Source of the DNA: Thalassotalea marina
Lineage (GTDB): Bacteria; Pseudomonadota; Gammaproteobacteria; Enterobacterales; Alteromonadaceae
Direction of reading: 5' to 3'
Length of the DNA: 64,000 nucleotides
Assembly: GCF_014656435.1 (NCBI RefSeq)
Contig: NZ_BNCK01000013.1
Coordinates: forward strand, 1-64,000
Below the pieces are notes generated by a model. It was not told the DNA's origin. It did not search any database and saw only the letters and a program-made list of their open reading frames with translations. Positions within the stretch are counted from its first letter, which is position 1, and the number at the start of each line of letters is the position of its first letter. Below, piece after piece: positions 17,650 to 26,712 of the stretch. Both the position numbers and the translations under genes were made by a program.

Positions 17650-17672
17650 CACTATTTCCAAAAGAAATAGTG
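17650..17672. promoter_or_regulatory. Perfect 9-bp hairpin in the acnB upstream region
   Basis: cactatttc (17650-17658) and gaaatagtg (17664-17672) flank a 5-base loop. No T run follows on either strand, so it is not a standard terminator. It lies between the end of the response-regulator gene and acnB, and could be an operator or a 5' UTR structure. Confidence 0.35.
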
Positions 17673-17739
17673 AATATCAAATCCATAAGGTTATTGATAT
17701 AAAGGATCCGCAATCTATTGGTTAGATTGTAAGCATAGC

Positions 17740-18396
17740 CTAAATAAGGCCTAAGTCTAATGCCTTAAGAACAGCTCGAGTTCGGTCTCTGGCATCAAGT
17801 TTGGTGAGTATAGATGATACTTGGTTTCGTACTGTCCCAACTGATTTATACAGTGCGTCGGCTATTTCATGATTTGAATAGCCTGCAGCTACCAATTTGA
17901 GGACTTGTACCTCAATTTTAGTTAGGCTTGGTAAGTAATCATGTTGCCAAGTATCATTAACCAATTCTGAAGAAAGGTCTTTACTAAGTTTGCTAACGCG
18001 CTCTGACATGGCAGGTTGTAACCACGTTTCTCCTTGAGCCAATTTTTCAATGGCGCAGGTTAAATCATCAAAATTTACATCTTTTCTCAAATAACCTCGC
18101 GCCCCCAGTTTAATACAATTTAATACGAGATCATGATCATCAAACGTGGTCAACACTAGGACAGGTAATTCAATTTGATGTTTAGTTAAATATTCGAGCA
18201 CGTCGACACCTGACATCACTGGCATGCGTATATCTAAAAGTAAAACATCAGGTAATTGTTGTTCTAACAATGATATCAGCGCTTTGCCATCGGCGGCTTC
18301 GCCGATAACATTTAGGTTAGCATTAAGCTGTAATAAACTTCGGATCCCTTCGCGGACCAAGGTTTGGTCGTCAGCTAACATGATTGAGATGCTCAT
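17740..18396 (-). CDS. NarL/DesR-type response regulator
   Basis: A 218-residue two-domain regulator. The receiver domain (1-~120) has the acidic pair D9-D10, phospho-acceptor D55 in LLLDIRMP, and LTTFDDHD after it. The C-terminal LuxR-type helix-turn-helix (about 150-215) shows LTKIEVQVLKLVAAGYSNHEIADALYKSVGTVRNQVSSILTKL. It overlaps the kinase gene by 4 bases (ATGA), so the pair is translationally coupled. The probable target is the divergent region 19527-19676, with repeated TGACA elements. Confidence 0.93.
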   Translation of the reverse strand: MSISIMLADDQTLVREGIRSLLQLNANLNVIGEAADGKALISLLEQQLPDVLLLDIRMPVMSGVDVLEYLTKHQIELPVLVLTTFDDHDLVLNCIKLGARGYLRKDVNFDDLTCAIEKLAQGETWLQPAMSERVSKLSKDLSSELVNDTWQHDYLPSLTKIEVQVLKLVAAGYSNHEIADALYKSVGTVRNQVSSILTKLDARDRTRAVLKALDLGLI

Positions 18397-19526
18397 ATAT
18401 ACTCCTGAGAATCGGGTAAGTTGATCAATAACCGGCAGCCATCTTTGTTGATGGTGATATCAAAGTTTCCATCTAACTTTTCAATGCGCTCTTTCATGCC
18501 TGTTAAACCATGGCCTGGTTGAATACCATGGTTATTTATTCCATTGTCTTTAATGCTAAGTTGTACTTGATCTTCTGTTCTGTGCAGGTTGATTTCGCAT
18601 GAGTCAGCGTTACTGTGTTTTAATATGTTGGTAATGCCTTCTTGCACAGATCTAAAAGTAGCTTCCGCTACACGAGCATCGTGAGTGGTAAATTTTTCTG
18701 CAATAGTAAGCTTAATGTCAATCGCTTCTATGTCTGAAACTAGTTGCTCAATTGCATCGACAACTTCTAAAGGTTTTTCATGCCTAAGTTCACTTACCGC
18801 CTCTCGTACATCACTAAGTAACATGCGAGTAATATTTTGTGCTCTGCTAATATTTTCTTGCCCTTGCTGGCTAACGACTTGTTTTGCTACTTCAAGTTGT
18901 AAACTTAAGGCGGTAAGGTGATGCCCCATGGCGTCATGTAAATCGCGAGCTATTTTCATACGCTCATCACGTTTGGCAGTTGCTGTTAACAGTTGTTGAG
19001 TGGCCTTAAGCTCTCGGACTAAATGAGACGCTTTTTCTCTGGCTTTTTTTTCATTTTTTAATCGATGAATGATGTAAATCGCAAATAAATTGAACGCGGA
19101 GAATAAACAAGCGTTGATCAAAGCACCTTCATCCAAAATGAGTGGAAAGTAACTAAAAGGAATTGCTACACCTAACATGATAGCGCGCCTAAGCGGTACA
19201 TGTTCGGCAAGATCTGAAACAAAAATAATGGCAAGGATCAAAATTAAACCATTATTAAATTGCACCATCAAAACGATTAACGAAATACCACTACAAATAA
19301 AACCAACAAGGATATTACGTTTGGTGTGAATCAATAAAAAGCCAACTACATAAATTGCAAAACACGCTATCGCTATTACTAAACCTGTGTAAGAAAAAGC
19401 AAAAATAGGCTCTAGAATCGTGGTGCCTTTATACCATTGATACAAGCTAATACCTGCAACAATTGCCCAAGTACAAAAGCCAATAAGAATTTCAGGGTCG
19501 AGTTGTTTTATTTTACGTATGTTCAT
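18393..19526 (-). CDS. DesK-type membrane sensor histidine kinase
   Basis: A 377-residue kinase of the HisKA_3 (HPK7) class. Residues ~12-155 hold five or six hydrophobic helices with almost no periplasmic loops, as in membrane- or temperature-sensing DesK. A coiled segment is followed by the phospho-acceptor H197 in ARDLHDAMGHHLTAL, then the ATPase domain with an N box near FRSVQEGITNILKHS and a G box GHGLTGMKERIEKL. It should phosphorylate the partner regulator encoded directly downstream. The stimulus is unknown; the topology suggests a membrane or envelope signal. Confidence 0.93.
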   Translation of the reverse strand: MNIRKIKQLDPEILIGFCTWAIVAGISLYQWYKGTTILEPIFAFSYTGLVIAIACFAIYVVGFLLIHTKRNILVGFICSGISLIVLMVQFNNGLILILAIIFVSDLAEHVPLRRAIMLGVAIPFSYFPLILDEGALINACLFSAFNLFAIYIIHRLKNEKKAREKASHLVRELKATQQLLTATAKRDERMKIARDLHDAMGHHLTALSLQLEVAKQVVSQQGQENISRAQNITRMLLSDVREAVSELRHEKPLEVVDAIEQLVSDIEAIDIKLTIAEKFTTHDARVAEATFRSVQEGITNILKHSNADSCEINLHRTEDQVQLSIKDNGINNHGIQPGHGLTGMKERIEKLDGNFDITINKDGCRLLINLPDSQEYI

Positions 19527-19549
19527 GTGGGCATTTTCTCACGTGATTT

Positions 19550-19614
19550 TGACATGTCCAATAGAACAAATGTCATGATTTGTGACAGGTTTTAGAAAAC
19601 CGTGACATTTGACA
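19550..19614. promoter_or_regulatory. Cluster of TGACA/TGTCA elements, candidate response-regulator operator
   Basis: TGACA occurs at 19550, 19583, 19603 and 19610, and TGTCA at 19571. The pair 19571-19587 forms an inverted repeat, TGTCA-n7-TGACA. The cluster lies in the divergent space between the kinase gene and the MipA-family gene, as expected for autoregulation plus control of the neighbour. Binding by the response regulator is inference. Confidence 0.45.
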
Positions 19615-19676
19615 CATGCAGAGCAAAGCTCAAGTCTTTAGCCTATGCATCACTAAAGCAAGGAGTGATGTTAACT

Positions 19677-20450
19677 ATGTTATTTGACAAGAAGATTATC
19701 GCATGCATTGGTTTAATGCTGTCAAACAATGTCATTGCACAGCAGTGGCAATTAGAAGTTGGTGGCGGTGGATTTTATCAATCTAGTTTATTTACAGGTG
19801 TTGATGGCACATTACTTGGATTGCCGTATATCAATGCAGAATACGGCCGTTGGTCACTTGGAATGAAACATGGATTGTTTCGTTATCGTTTGTTTGACAA
19901 AGATTCATCCTTTCAAACCTGGGTAGGGTTAGGTATAAGAGATGAAACTTACGGTGGCATTTTTATGCGTGATTCCGATTTATCAGACGATAGAGTTTTT
20001 AACGGATACAAAGCCGGTGATACTGATTTCACCTATACCGTGAGTATGCAATGGCATGACCTTGCGCTAAATTTTGAGCAAGATTTTTCCAACCATTCAG
20101 AAGGGTATGTTGCAGATATTAGTTATCAATTTCTTGATATCCCGGTTACTCAACAATTCTTTATCAAAGCAAAAGCAGGCGCACGTTATTACGATGAAAA
20201 TTACGTTGATTATATCTATGGCGTTTCGCAAGAAAATAGCAATTTAAGGGTAGGGCGTTATTTCTATCAAGGTGAAGCTGCAACTAATGGTTATGCAAGC
20301 ATCGACTTGATTTATGCCTTCAACAAAAACTGGACATTAATTAGTTCAACGAAAGCAGAACATATTGCCGATGAAATCGCAAACAGTCCGCTGGTTGATG
20401 AAGATGTCAGTTATTCAATGATGTTATTACTTACATATAAGGGACTATGA
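19677..20450 (+). CDS. MipA/OmpV-family outer-membrane protein
   Basis: About 257 residues with a signal peptide (KKIIACIGLMLSNNVIAQ) and then the MipA/OmpV pattern: WQLEVGGGGFYQSSLFTGVDGTLLGLPYINAEYG, alternating aromatic strands, and a C-terminal strand with final hydrophobic residues. Predicted outer-membrane beta barrel; MipA scaffolds murein enzymes in E. coli and OmpV-like porins respond to envelope conditions. Start: aggag at 19661-19665 suits the ATG at 19677 (11-base spacing) better than the ATG at 19668. It is divergent from the two-component pair, a likely target. Confidence 0.82.
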   Translation: MLFDKKIIACIGLMLSNNVIAQQWQLEVGGGGFYQSSLFTGVDGTLLGLPYINAEYGRWSLGMKHGLFRYRLFDKDSSFQTWVGLGIRDETYGGIFMRDSDLSDDRVFNGYKAGDTDFTYTVSMQWHDLALNFEQDFSNHSEGYVADISYQFLDIPVTQQFFIKAKAGARYYDENYVDYIYGVSQENSNLRVGRYFYQGEAATNGYASIDLIYAFNKNWTLISSTKAEHIADEIANSPLVDEDVSYSMMLLLTYKGL

Positions 20451-21103
20451 TGAGAACTATGTTTTGGGTAGCCTGCTCGGTTTTATTATTGGGATGTGAT
20501 TCTGATGATGTTGAAGAGTTTCTCGATTACGATGACGGATTTAATAAAAACTATTATCGGGTCAGTAATCTCACTGGTGAAGATATAGATGTTTATATAA
20601 GAAGCTCTGACTATGACGGTGATAAACGTAATCCGTTTAAATCAAAGTATCGCAAACTGAAACAATTGTCAGATGGCCAACAAAAAGAGTTTAGCTATCG
20701 CCATAACTACACAACGCAGATCAACATTGGAGCGAGTTTTTCTTATGATGACGCAAATCAAACTTATCAAGAATACTCTGTTGATTACAATCGAGATTAT
20801 CACCTCATTGTTTGGCAACAAGGTGAAAATTTAAATCACCGTTTTTATAAACGAAGAGACAACCACAAAGACGATAAAATCACGTTAAGAGTAATAAGCG
20901 TTGTTGAAAACGGATTGTTGGAAACACCAGAGGGTAATTTTAACATGGTTAGGGGAGACATTAGTGAGCAATTTCGTATTGAAAATTGTGCAACTAGTGT
21001 ATTTTTTAATGGTGTTGAAGTGGATTTATGTGATGGTGATTACGGAAAAAGTTACTTAGTCATTCTTGATGACAATCGCACGTTAATAGTACCTGAAAAA
21101 TAA
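20447..21103 (+). CDS. Lipoprotein of unknown function
   Basis: A 218-residue protein with a lipoprotein signal peptide; the lipobox is LLLGC with Cys at residue 17. The mature part is rich in Asp, Tyr and Lys (SDDVEEFLDYDDG, DYDGDKRNP) and looks beta-rich. The ATG overlaps the stop of the MipA gene (ATGA), so the two are probably coupled and act together in the envelope. Not recognised. Confidence 0.78.
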   Translation: MMRTMFWVACSVLLLGCDSDDVEEFLDYDDGFNKNYYRVSNLTGEDIDVYIRSSDYDGDKRNPFKSKYRKLKQLSDGQQKEFSYRHNYTTQINIGASFSYDDANQTYQEYSVDYNRDYHLIVWQQGENLNHRFYKRRDNHKDDKITLRVISVVENGLLETPEGNFNMVRGDISEQFRIENCATSVFFNGVEVDLCDGDYGKSYLVILDDNRTLIVPEK

Positions 21104-21186
21104 TGCGAATTATTTTCAAATAAAACGTAAGAAAATAATGAATGCGCAGACTAGATGTTGCGATTAGCGAAAATTAGGGATGAATG

Positions 21187-21357
21187 ATGGATAAATTCGA
21201 GAAAAAGATATCAGAAAACCCGTGGTTGGTAGGATTTGCAACTGAATTTGCCTTTTTACAAGCGCTGGCAAAATCAAGAACACTTCAGGTCATGGTTGCT
21301 ATAGCGATAGTTTTCGCTGCGATATTTTTTACGTTTTTAGTTTATTACCCAAAATAA
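21187..21357 (+). CDS. 56-residue single-helix membrane protein
   Basis: An uninterrupted frame encoding a soluble N-terminal part (MDKFEKKISENPWLVGFATEFAFLQ... region) and one C-terminal transmembrane helix (VMVAIAIVFAAIFFTFLVYY) ending in PK. The ribosome site aggga at 21176-21180 lies 6 bases before the ATG at 21187; another ATG directly precedes it. It sits in the MipA/lipoprotein block, 14 bases before the next small membrane protein. No family recognised. Confidence 0.6.
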   Translation: MDKFEKKISENPWLVGFATEFAFLQALAKSRTLQVMVAIAIVFAAIFFTFLVYYPK

Positions 21358-21371
21358 AGGGAATTGGAATC

Positions 21372-21599
21372 GTGTTAGATAGAATATTTGGTACATCATT
21401 GCTTATGTTGGCTTTGAGTATTTTTCTGCACCTTTGGGCCGGAACTACTGCCAATATTGTATTGTTGATAGTAGAACTAGTTCCATATAGTGAAATCGAT
21501 CAATATGGAGTGCTCAGCAAATTGTTATCGATGAGTTTGGTGCTGATTTTAGTGCCGCTAGGTTTTACTGCACTGAGGCAACAACCCGAAGACTTTTAA
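21372..21599 (+). CDS. 75-residue membrane protein of unknown function
   Basis: A GTG-started frame with two hydrophobic helices (SLLMLALSIFLHLWAG... and LLSMSLVLILVPLGFTAL) and a short cytoplasmic-looking tail. It is the last gene before the terminator shared with trpA. It probably belongs to the same transcript as the MipA, lipoprotein and 56-residue genes. Not recognised. Confidence 0.55.
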   Translation: MLDRIFGTSLLMLALSIFLHLWAGTTANIVLLIVELVPYSEIDQYGVLSKLLSMSLVLILVPLGFTALRQQPEDF

Positions 21600-21601
21600 A
21601 A

Positions 21602-21630
21602 AAACGCAAACTTTAAGTTTGCGTTTATTT
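21602..21630. terminator. Bidirectional terminator between the small membrane gene and trpA
   Basis: aaacgcaaac (21602-21611) / gtttgcgttt (21617-21626) with A- and T-rich flanks. It ends the trp operon on the minus strand. Confidence 0.8.
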
Positions 21631-21645
21631 CGTTCGAATACTGCG

Positions 21646-22473
21646 TTATTTTGTTGCCGCTTTCATCGAAGCAACAAAATGATGCAAGGCATCTAACATG
21701 GCATTTTCATCATCTAGATGATTTTCAATAATCTTTACGGTGGCTGAACCACTAATTGCACCTTTAGCTCCAGCAGCAATTGCATCTTTTACTTGGCTTG
21801 GCTCTGATATACCAAAACCTATTACCGTAGGCGGTGCTTGATGCTTTTCAAGGGCTGAAATTAAGTGCTCCGCTGGTGTACTAGCGCGTGTTTCAGTACC
21901 TGTGACACCTGCACGACTTAATACATAAGTATATCCTTTGCTAGCTTGTGCTATGTTTGCTAAACGCTCTTCTGATGCATTTGGCGGCGCAATAAAAATA
22001 GGTGCAACGTTAGCTGCTAGTGCCGCATCAATAAATGGCTGGCTTTCACGAATAGGTAGATCAGCAATCAACACTGAATCAACACCAACGTCAGCCACAT
22101 CTTGGTAAAACTTTTTGATACCCCGAGCAAACACTAAGTTACCGTATAGTAACAACCCGATAGGGATCGCTGGTGCATATTGGCGAATTTCAGCCAAAAT
22201 TTCTAAGCAAACATCGGTATTAATATTGGCAGCTAGTGCTCGTTTGCCAGCTTCTTGAATGGTAATGCCATCAGCGCTTGGATCTGAAAATGGAATGCCT
22301 AATTCCAGAGCATCAGCACCGGCGTCAATCAAGGTTTTAATGATTTTTATTGATTGTGTTTTATTTGGATCGCCTATGGTTACAAACGGGATAAAAGCCC
22401 CTTCATTTTTCTCAGCAAGTTGAGCAAAACATTGATCGTATCGTTGGCCTGCTTTCGTTACAGTCATGTTCAT
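21646..22473 (-). CDS. trpA: Tryptophan synthase alpha chain
   Basis: A 275-residue TIM barrel that cleaves indole-3-glycerol phosphate to indole and glyceraldehyde 3-phosphate, passing indole to TrpB. Visible signatures: FVTIGDPN, the catalytic-Glu segment [18 protein letters not shown], and phosphate-binding elements GVTGTE and [10 protein letters not shown]. Normal length (E. coli 268). It is the last gene of the operon, 3 bases after trpB. Confidence 0.97.
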   Translation of the reverse strand: MNMTVTKAGQRYDQCFAQLAEKNEGAFIPFVTIGDPNKTQSIKIIKTLIDAGADALELGIPFSDPSADGITIQEAGKRALAANINTDVCLEILAEIRQYAPAIPIGLLLYGNLVFARGIKKFYQDVADVGVDSVLIADLPIRESQPFIDAALAANVAPIFIAPPNASEERLANIAQASKGYTYVLSRAGVTGTETRASTPAEHLISALEKHQAPPTVIGFGISEPSQVKDAIAAGAKGAISGSATVKIIENHLDDENAMLDALHHFVASMKAATK

Positions 22474-22476
22474 GAA

Positions 22477-23679
22477 TTACTCCTTATCGCCGTTTAAAAT
22501 GGTGTGAACGTGAGCCAAATCTTTATCGCCTCGGCCCGATAGGTTAACCAAAAATATGGTTTCTTCGGTAACTTCTTCAGCCATTTTTAAGGCTTGTGCT
22601 AACGCATGTGATGACTCTAATGCTGGAATAATTCCCTCATTGCGCGCTAGTGCTTGGAAAGCTGACAATGCTTCATCGTCGTTAATCGCGACATAATCAG
22701 CACGTCCTGTTTCTTTTAAAAATGCGTGTTGTGGGCCAACGCCTGGATAATCTAAACCAGCTGACACAGAATACGACTCTTCAATTTGACCAAATTTATC
22801 TTGCATGATGTAAGTGTAGGCGCCGTGTAACATACCCTTGCTACCTGCACAGATAGTTGCACCATGTTCGTGAGTTTCAATACCCTTACCACCTGGCTCC
22901 ACGCCAATGAGTTTTACGTCTTGCTCTTTAATAAAATCATTAAACATACCGATGGCATTTGAACCTCCACCAACACAAGCCAGTACATAATCAGGTAGTC
23001 GACCTTCTTGCTCTAGCAATTGTGCTTTGGCTTCTTCGCCGATCATTTTTTGAAATTCACGTACTATCGTTGGGAACGGATGAGGACCTGCTGCAGTGCC
23101 TAATAAATAATGCGCTGAGTCATAATTTGCTGACCAATCGCGTAATGCTTCGTTTACCGCATCTTTTAATGTGCCAGCTCCTGCTGTTACAGGGATAACT
23201 TCAGCACCCATTAATCGCATACGAAATACGTTAGGTTGTTGACGTGCACAATCAACTGCGCCCATATAAACGCGACATTTAAGCCCTAACAGTGAACACG
23301 CAATTGCGGTTGCTACGCCGTGCTGTCCAGCACCCGTTTCCGCGATAATTTCAGTTTTTCCCATGCGTTTGGCGAGCAGTGCTTGGCCTAACACTTGGTT
23401 GGTTTTATGCGCGCCACCGTGTAACAAGTCTTCACGCTTTAGGTAAATTTTAGCTAACGGGTTGTTAGATAAATTTCTAGTTAAGGTCAGTGGTGTAGGA
23501 CGACCAGCGTAATTGACCAATAAATCATTAAACTCGGCTAAAAAAGCTTCGTCTTGCTGAGAGTCGACAAATGCTTGTTCAAGTTGTTCCAATGCTGGCA
23601 CCAAAAGCTCGCCAACAAACATTCCACCAAATTCACCAAAATAGGCAGAAATTTGCTTATTATTTTGTTCTGTAGTCAT
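22477..23679 (-). CDS. trpB: Tryptophan synthase beta chain
   Basis: A 400-residue PLP enzyme joining indole and serine. The pyridoxal lysine lies in [15 protein letters not shown], the activating Glu region in AETGAGQHG, and the phosphate cup in [10 protein letters not shown]. The frame is open to 23775, but the ATG at 23679 gives the family N-terminus ([22 protein letters not shown]). It starts 1 base after the trpCF stop codon. Confidence 0.97.
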   Translation of the reverse strand: MTTEQNNKQISAYFGEFGGMFVGELLVPALEQLEQAFVDSQQDEAFLAEFNDLLVNYAGRPTPLTLTRNLSNNPLAKIYLKREDLLHGGAHKTNQVLGQALLAKRMGKTEIIAETGAGQHGVATAIACSLLGLKCRVYMGAVDCARQQPNVFRMRLMGAEVIPVTAGAGTLKDAVNEALRDWSANYDSAHYLLGTAAGPHPFPTIVREFQKMIGEEAKAQLLEQEGRLPDYVLACVGGGSNAIGMFNDFIKEQDVKLIGVEPGGKGIETHEHGATICAGSKGMLHGAYTYIMQDKFGQIEESYSVSAGLDYPGVGPQHAFLKETGRADYVAINDDEALSAFQALARNEGIIPALESSHALAQALKMAEEVTEETIFLVNLSGRGDKDLAHVHTILNGDKE

Positions 23680-23680
23680 G

Positions 23681-25072
23681 TTAATAATTCCGTATTTGCG
23701 TGAAAATTTCTTGTAGTTTTTCACGGCTTTTAACGCCTGGACTTGTTTCGGCACCCGAATTAATATCCAAACCAAATAATTCTTGTGTGGTTAATTGTTC
23801 AATCGCTTGATCGATATTTTCTGTATTTAAACCGCCAGCAAGGAAACTTGTTGATAACGCTTGTTCAGTGTCATTTAACAGTTGCCATGAAAATGCCTGA
23901 CCACTGCCAGGGTTTTTACCGTCTAATACATAGCGGTCAACCTGTAAGTTGTTAAGTGGCGGAACATCAAGTTCTACTTTTACCGCTCGCCAAATTTGGC
24001 ATTGTGCCGGTAAAGCTTGTCGTAACTTTTCAATGTATTCGATGTTTTCATTACCATGTAATTGCACAGCAAACAGGTTTAAGTTGTTTGCCATGGCGAC
24101 AACAAACTCGATGTCACTATCAACAAATACACCAACATAATTTAGCGATGGTGCTGTTTCTACGATATTGGCAGCGTCCACAGGTGTAACGTAACGAGGT
24201 GATTTTTCTGCAAAGATCAAACCACCATATTGCGCACCAACCTCAATAGCTGCTTGTGCATATTCTGGGGCAGTTAAACCACAAACTTTGTTTTCACCAA
24301 AGATGAGTTTACGGCAAGCTAAGTCAATATCATCTTGCGCCATGATCGAACTGCCCACTAAAAAGCCATGTACCGCTGGGGCAAGCTCTCGAACTTGATC
24401 GTTAGTGTAAATGCCTGACTCAGAAATAATAATTCTATCGTCTGGAATTTTTGGCGCAAAATCAAAAGTACGTGAAATATCAGTTGAAAGATCGCGTAGG
24501 TTACGATTATTAATACCGATGAGTTTTGCATCGAGTGTTATCGCTCGCTCTAACTCTTCGTCGTTTGATACTTCGGTTAAAATGGCCAAATTGTATTGCT
24601 TGGCCACTTCAGCCAATTCGTTGTATTCGTCATCATTAAGCACACTTAACATCAATAAAATAGCGTCAGCACCATAATAGCGCGCTAAGTGCACTTGATA
24701 CGTGTCGACAAAAAAGTCTTTGTTAAGCACTGGACAATCTACAGATGCCGTGACAGTTTGCAAATATTCAAACTTGCCTTGGAAATACTTTTCATCAGTA
24801 AGCACCGAAATGGCAGCAGCATATTTATCGTAAATTTGCGCAATTGCTTTAACGTCGAAGTCTGGGCGAATTAAACCTTTAGATGGTGAGGCCTTTTTAC
24901 ATTCTAAAATGAAACCTGCATGGTTATTACCTTGGCGTCTATCAAGAGCCGCATACATGTTTTTTTCAGTAGGCTTTAACAAATCAACGAAGGTTGCTAG
25001 TGGTTTATCAATTTTTAGCTGCGCAATTTCTTCACGTTTATCGGCAACAATTTTTGCTAATACATTGGCCAT
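23681..25072 (-). CDS. trpCF: Bifunctional indole-3-glycerol-phosphate synthase / phosphoribosylanthranilate isomerase
   Basis: 463 residues, the length of the fused enterobacterial enzyme. The N-terminal half (1-~255) is the synthase ([43 protein letters not shown]). The C-terminal half (~258-463) is the isomerase ([26 protein letters not shown], then [15 protein letters not shown]). The two carry out consecutive steps in Trp synthesis. The start overlaps the trpD stop by one base. Confidence 0.97.
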   Translation of the reverse strand: MANVLAKIVADKREEIAQLKIDKPLATFVDLLKPTEKNMYAALDRRQGNNHAGFILECKKASPSKGLIRPDFDVKAIAQIYDKYAAAISVLTDEKYFQGKFEYLQTVTASVDCPVLNKDFFVDTYQVHLARYYGADAILLMLSVLNDDEYNELAEVAKQYNLAILTEVSNDEELERAITLDAKLIGINNRNLRDLSTDISRTFDFAPKIPDDRIIISESGIYTNDQVRELAPAVHGFLVGSSIMAQDDIDLACRKLIFGENKVCGLTAPEYAQAAIEVGAQYGGLIFAEKSPRYVTPVDAANIVETAPSLNYVGVFVDSDIEFVVAMANNLNLFAVQLHGNENIEYIEKLRQALPAQCQIWRAVKVELDVPPLNNLQVDRYVLDGKNPGSGQAFSWQLLNDTEQALSTSFLAGGLNTENIDQAIEQLTTQELFGLDINSGAETSPGVKSREKLQEIFTQIRNY

Positions 25073-26088
25073 TAGGCATCCTCTTGATTTGAAATTGCAA
25101 CTAGTTGTTCAAGGCTTTGTAACGCTTTGCCTGACGCTAACACTTCGCGTGCAATCGCGGCTGCTTCATTTAAGCTTGATGCTTTATTGTGTAGGTACAA
25201 CAAAGCAGCGCAATTAATGATGACTGCACTATTGTGAGCAGGTTTACCCTTACCAGATAAAATGGCCTTAATGATATCGGCATTTTCCTGTGGTGTACCA
25301 CCTTTAATATCTTCTAAGGTATAACGTGATAAACCAAAATCTTCCGGAGAAATCGTTTGATGATTAAGCACTCCGTCCTTTATCTCACATATTGTTGTCT
25401 CACCATGCAGGGCAATTTCATCTAGGCCACTGCCGTGTACCACCCACCCACGTTTAACACCAGTTAACATTAAACTTTTTGCCATGGTTTCAATCAGCTC
25501 TGGCGTGTAAACACCCAATAACATAACTTCAGGTTTAGCAGGGTTAACCAAAGGGCCAAGAATGTTAAATAAAGTACGAATACCCATAGCTTTACGAACA
25601 GGACCCGCATATTTAAAGCCAGGGTGATACGCTGGTGCATAAAGAAAACATAAGTTTGCTTCCTCAATACAACGACTTGCCCTCGCTGGTGACATCATTA
25701 AATTTACACCAAAGGCTTCTAATAAATCGGCAGAGCCCGACATACTCGATACACTGCGGTTGCCATGTTTTGCCATTTTAATACCGCACGCTGCCGCTAA
25801 AATAGTAGCAGTGGTGGAGATATTTATGGTATTTGCACCATCACCGCCTGTACCTACGCAATCGCTAACACCGTATGACTGCAAAGGAAAAGGCGTTGCA
25901 TATTCGCGTACCGCAACGGCAGCACCGGCAATCTCTTCTGGTGTTTCACCTTTAATTTTTAACGCAGTTAAAACCGATGCTAATAGCTCAGGTGCAACCT
26001 GTCCTTGCATCACTTGAGCAAAAAACTGCTCAGCACTTGATTGTTCTAAGTGTTTACCTTCAACTAATTGTTGTAATACTTGATTCAT
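25072..26088 (-). CDS. trpD: Anthranilate phosphoribosyltransferase
   Basis: A 338-residue enzyme that transfers the phosphoribosyl group of PRPP to anthranilate. The diagnostic glycine loop GTGGDGANTINIST, KHGNRSVSS, and the metal-binding DE pair region (GLDEIALHG) are present. It is a stand-alone TrpD, not fused to TrpG as in E. coli. It lies 9 bases after trpG. Confidence 0.97.
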   Translation of the reverse strand: MNQVLQQLVEGKHLEQSSAEQFFAQVMQGQVAPELLASVLTALKIKGETPEEIAGAAVAVREYATPFPLQSYGVSDCVGTGGDGANTINISTTATILAAACGIKMAKHGNRSVSSMSGSADLLEAFGVNLMMSPARASRCIEEANLCFLYAPAYHPGFKYAGPVRKAMGIRTLFNILGPLVNPAKPEVMLLGVYTPELIETMAKSLMLTGVKRGWVVHGSGLDEIALHGETTICEIKDGVLNHQTISPEDFGLSRYTLEDIKGGTPQENADIIKAILSGKGKPAHNSAVIINCAALLYLHNKASSLNEAAAIAREVLASGKALQSLEQLVAISNQEDA

Positions 26089-26097
26089 GATCTGCCC

Positions 26098-26712
26098 TTA
26101 ATCTTGGGTTAAACAATTGATGCTTTGTGCAAGCAAAGTGCTGCCAAATGTTGTTAAGATAGATTCAGGGTGAAATTGAAAGCCAATCACTTTATCGCGC
26201 TGATGGCTTATCGCCATAGGGATTTTTTCACCTTGGTCAGTTTGATAAAATGCGGTAGTTTCAAGTTCTACAGGCAAATTGCTGCCAATTAATGAATGAT
26301 AACGAGCCACAGGTAATGGCTGAATAATATCGACAAAGGCACCCTGATTATTGTGGGTTACGCTAGACGCCTTACCATGTACAATTTCAGGAGCTCGAAC
26401 AACGTCACCGCCGTAATGCTCAATAAGTGCTTGATGCCCCAAACAAATACCAAGAATAGGGTAATGTCCAATCGCTTTGTTAATTAACTCCATTAAACAA
26501 CCGGCATTTTTCGGTTCACCAGGCCCTGGTGATAACACTAACAACACGGGTTCTTCACAGGCTGCCATTTGTGCCAAAATATAGTCCGCGCTGATAGTGT
26601 TGCGATAAATGATCGGCTCAAAACCTAATACTTGAAATTCATCTACTAGGTTGTAGGTAAAAGAGTCTAGGTTATCGAGCATAAATATTTTTGCTTTAGC
26701 TGTCATGATCAA
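26098..26712 (-). CDS. trpG: Anthranilate synthase component II (glutamine amidotransferase)
   Basis: A 204-residue class I amidotransferase supplying ammonia to TrpE. Visible: LDNLDSFTYNLVDEF at the N-terminus, the oxyanion loop LSPGPGEP, nucleophile Cys in GICLGHQAL, and the His/Glu pair in FQFHPESILT. The start overlaps the trpE stop by 4 bases, supporting coupled, stoichiometric synthesis. Either of two nearby ATGs (codons 1 and 3) could be used. Confidence 0.97.
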   Translation of the reverse strand: MIMTAKAKIFMLDNLDSFTYNLVDEFQVLGFEPIIYRNTISADYILAQMAACEEPVLLVLSPGPGEPKNAGCLMELINKAIGHYPILGICLGHQALIEHYGGDVVRAPEIVHGKASSVTHNNQGAFVDIIQPLPVARYHSLIGSNLPVELETTAFYQTDQGEKIPMAISHQRDKVIGFQFHPESILTTFGSTLLAQSINCLTQD

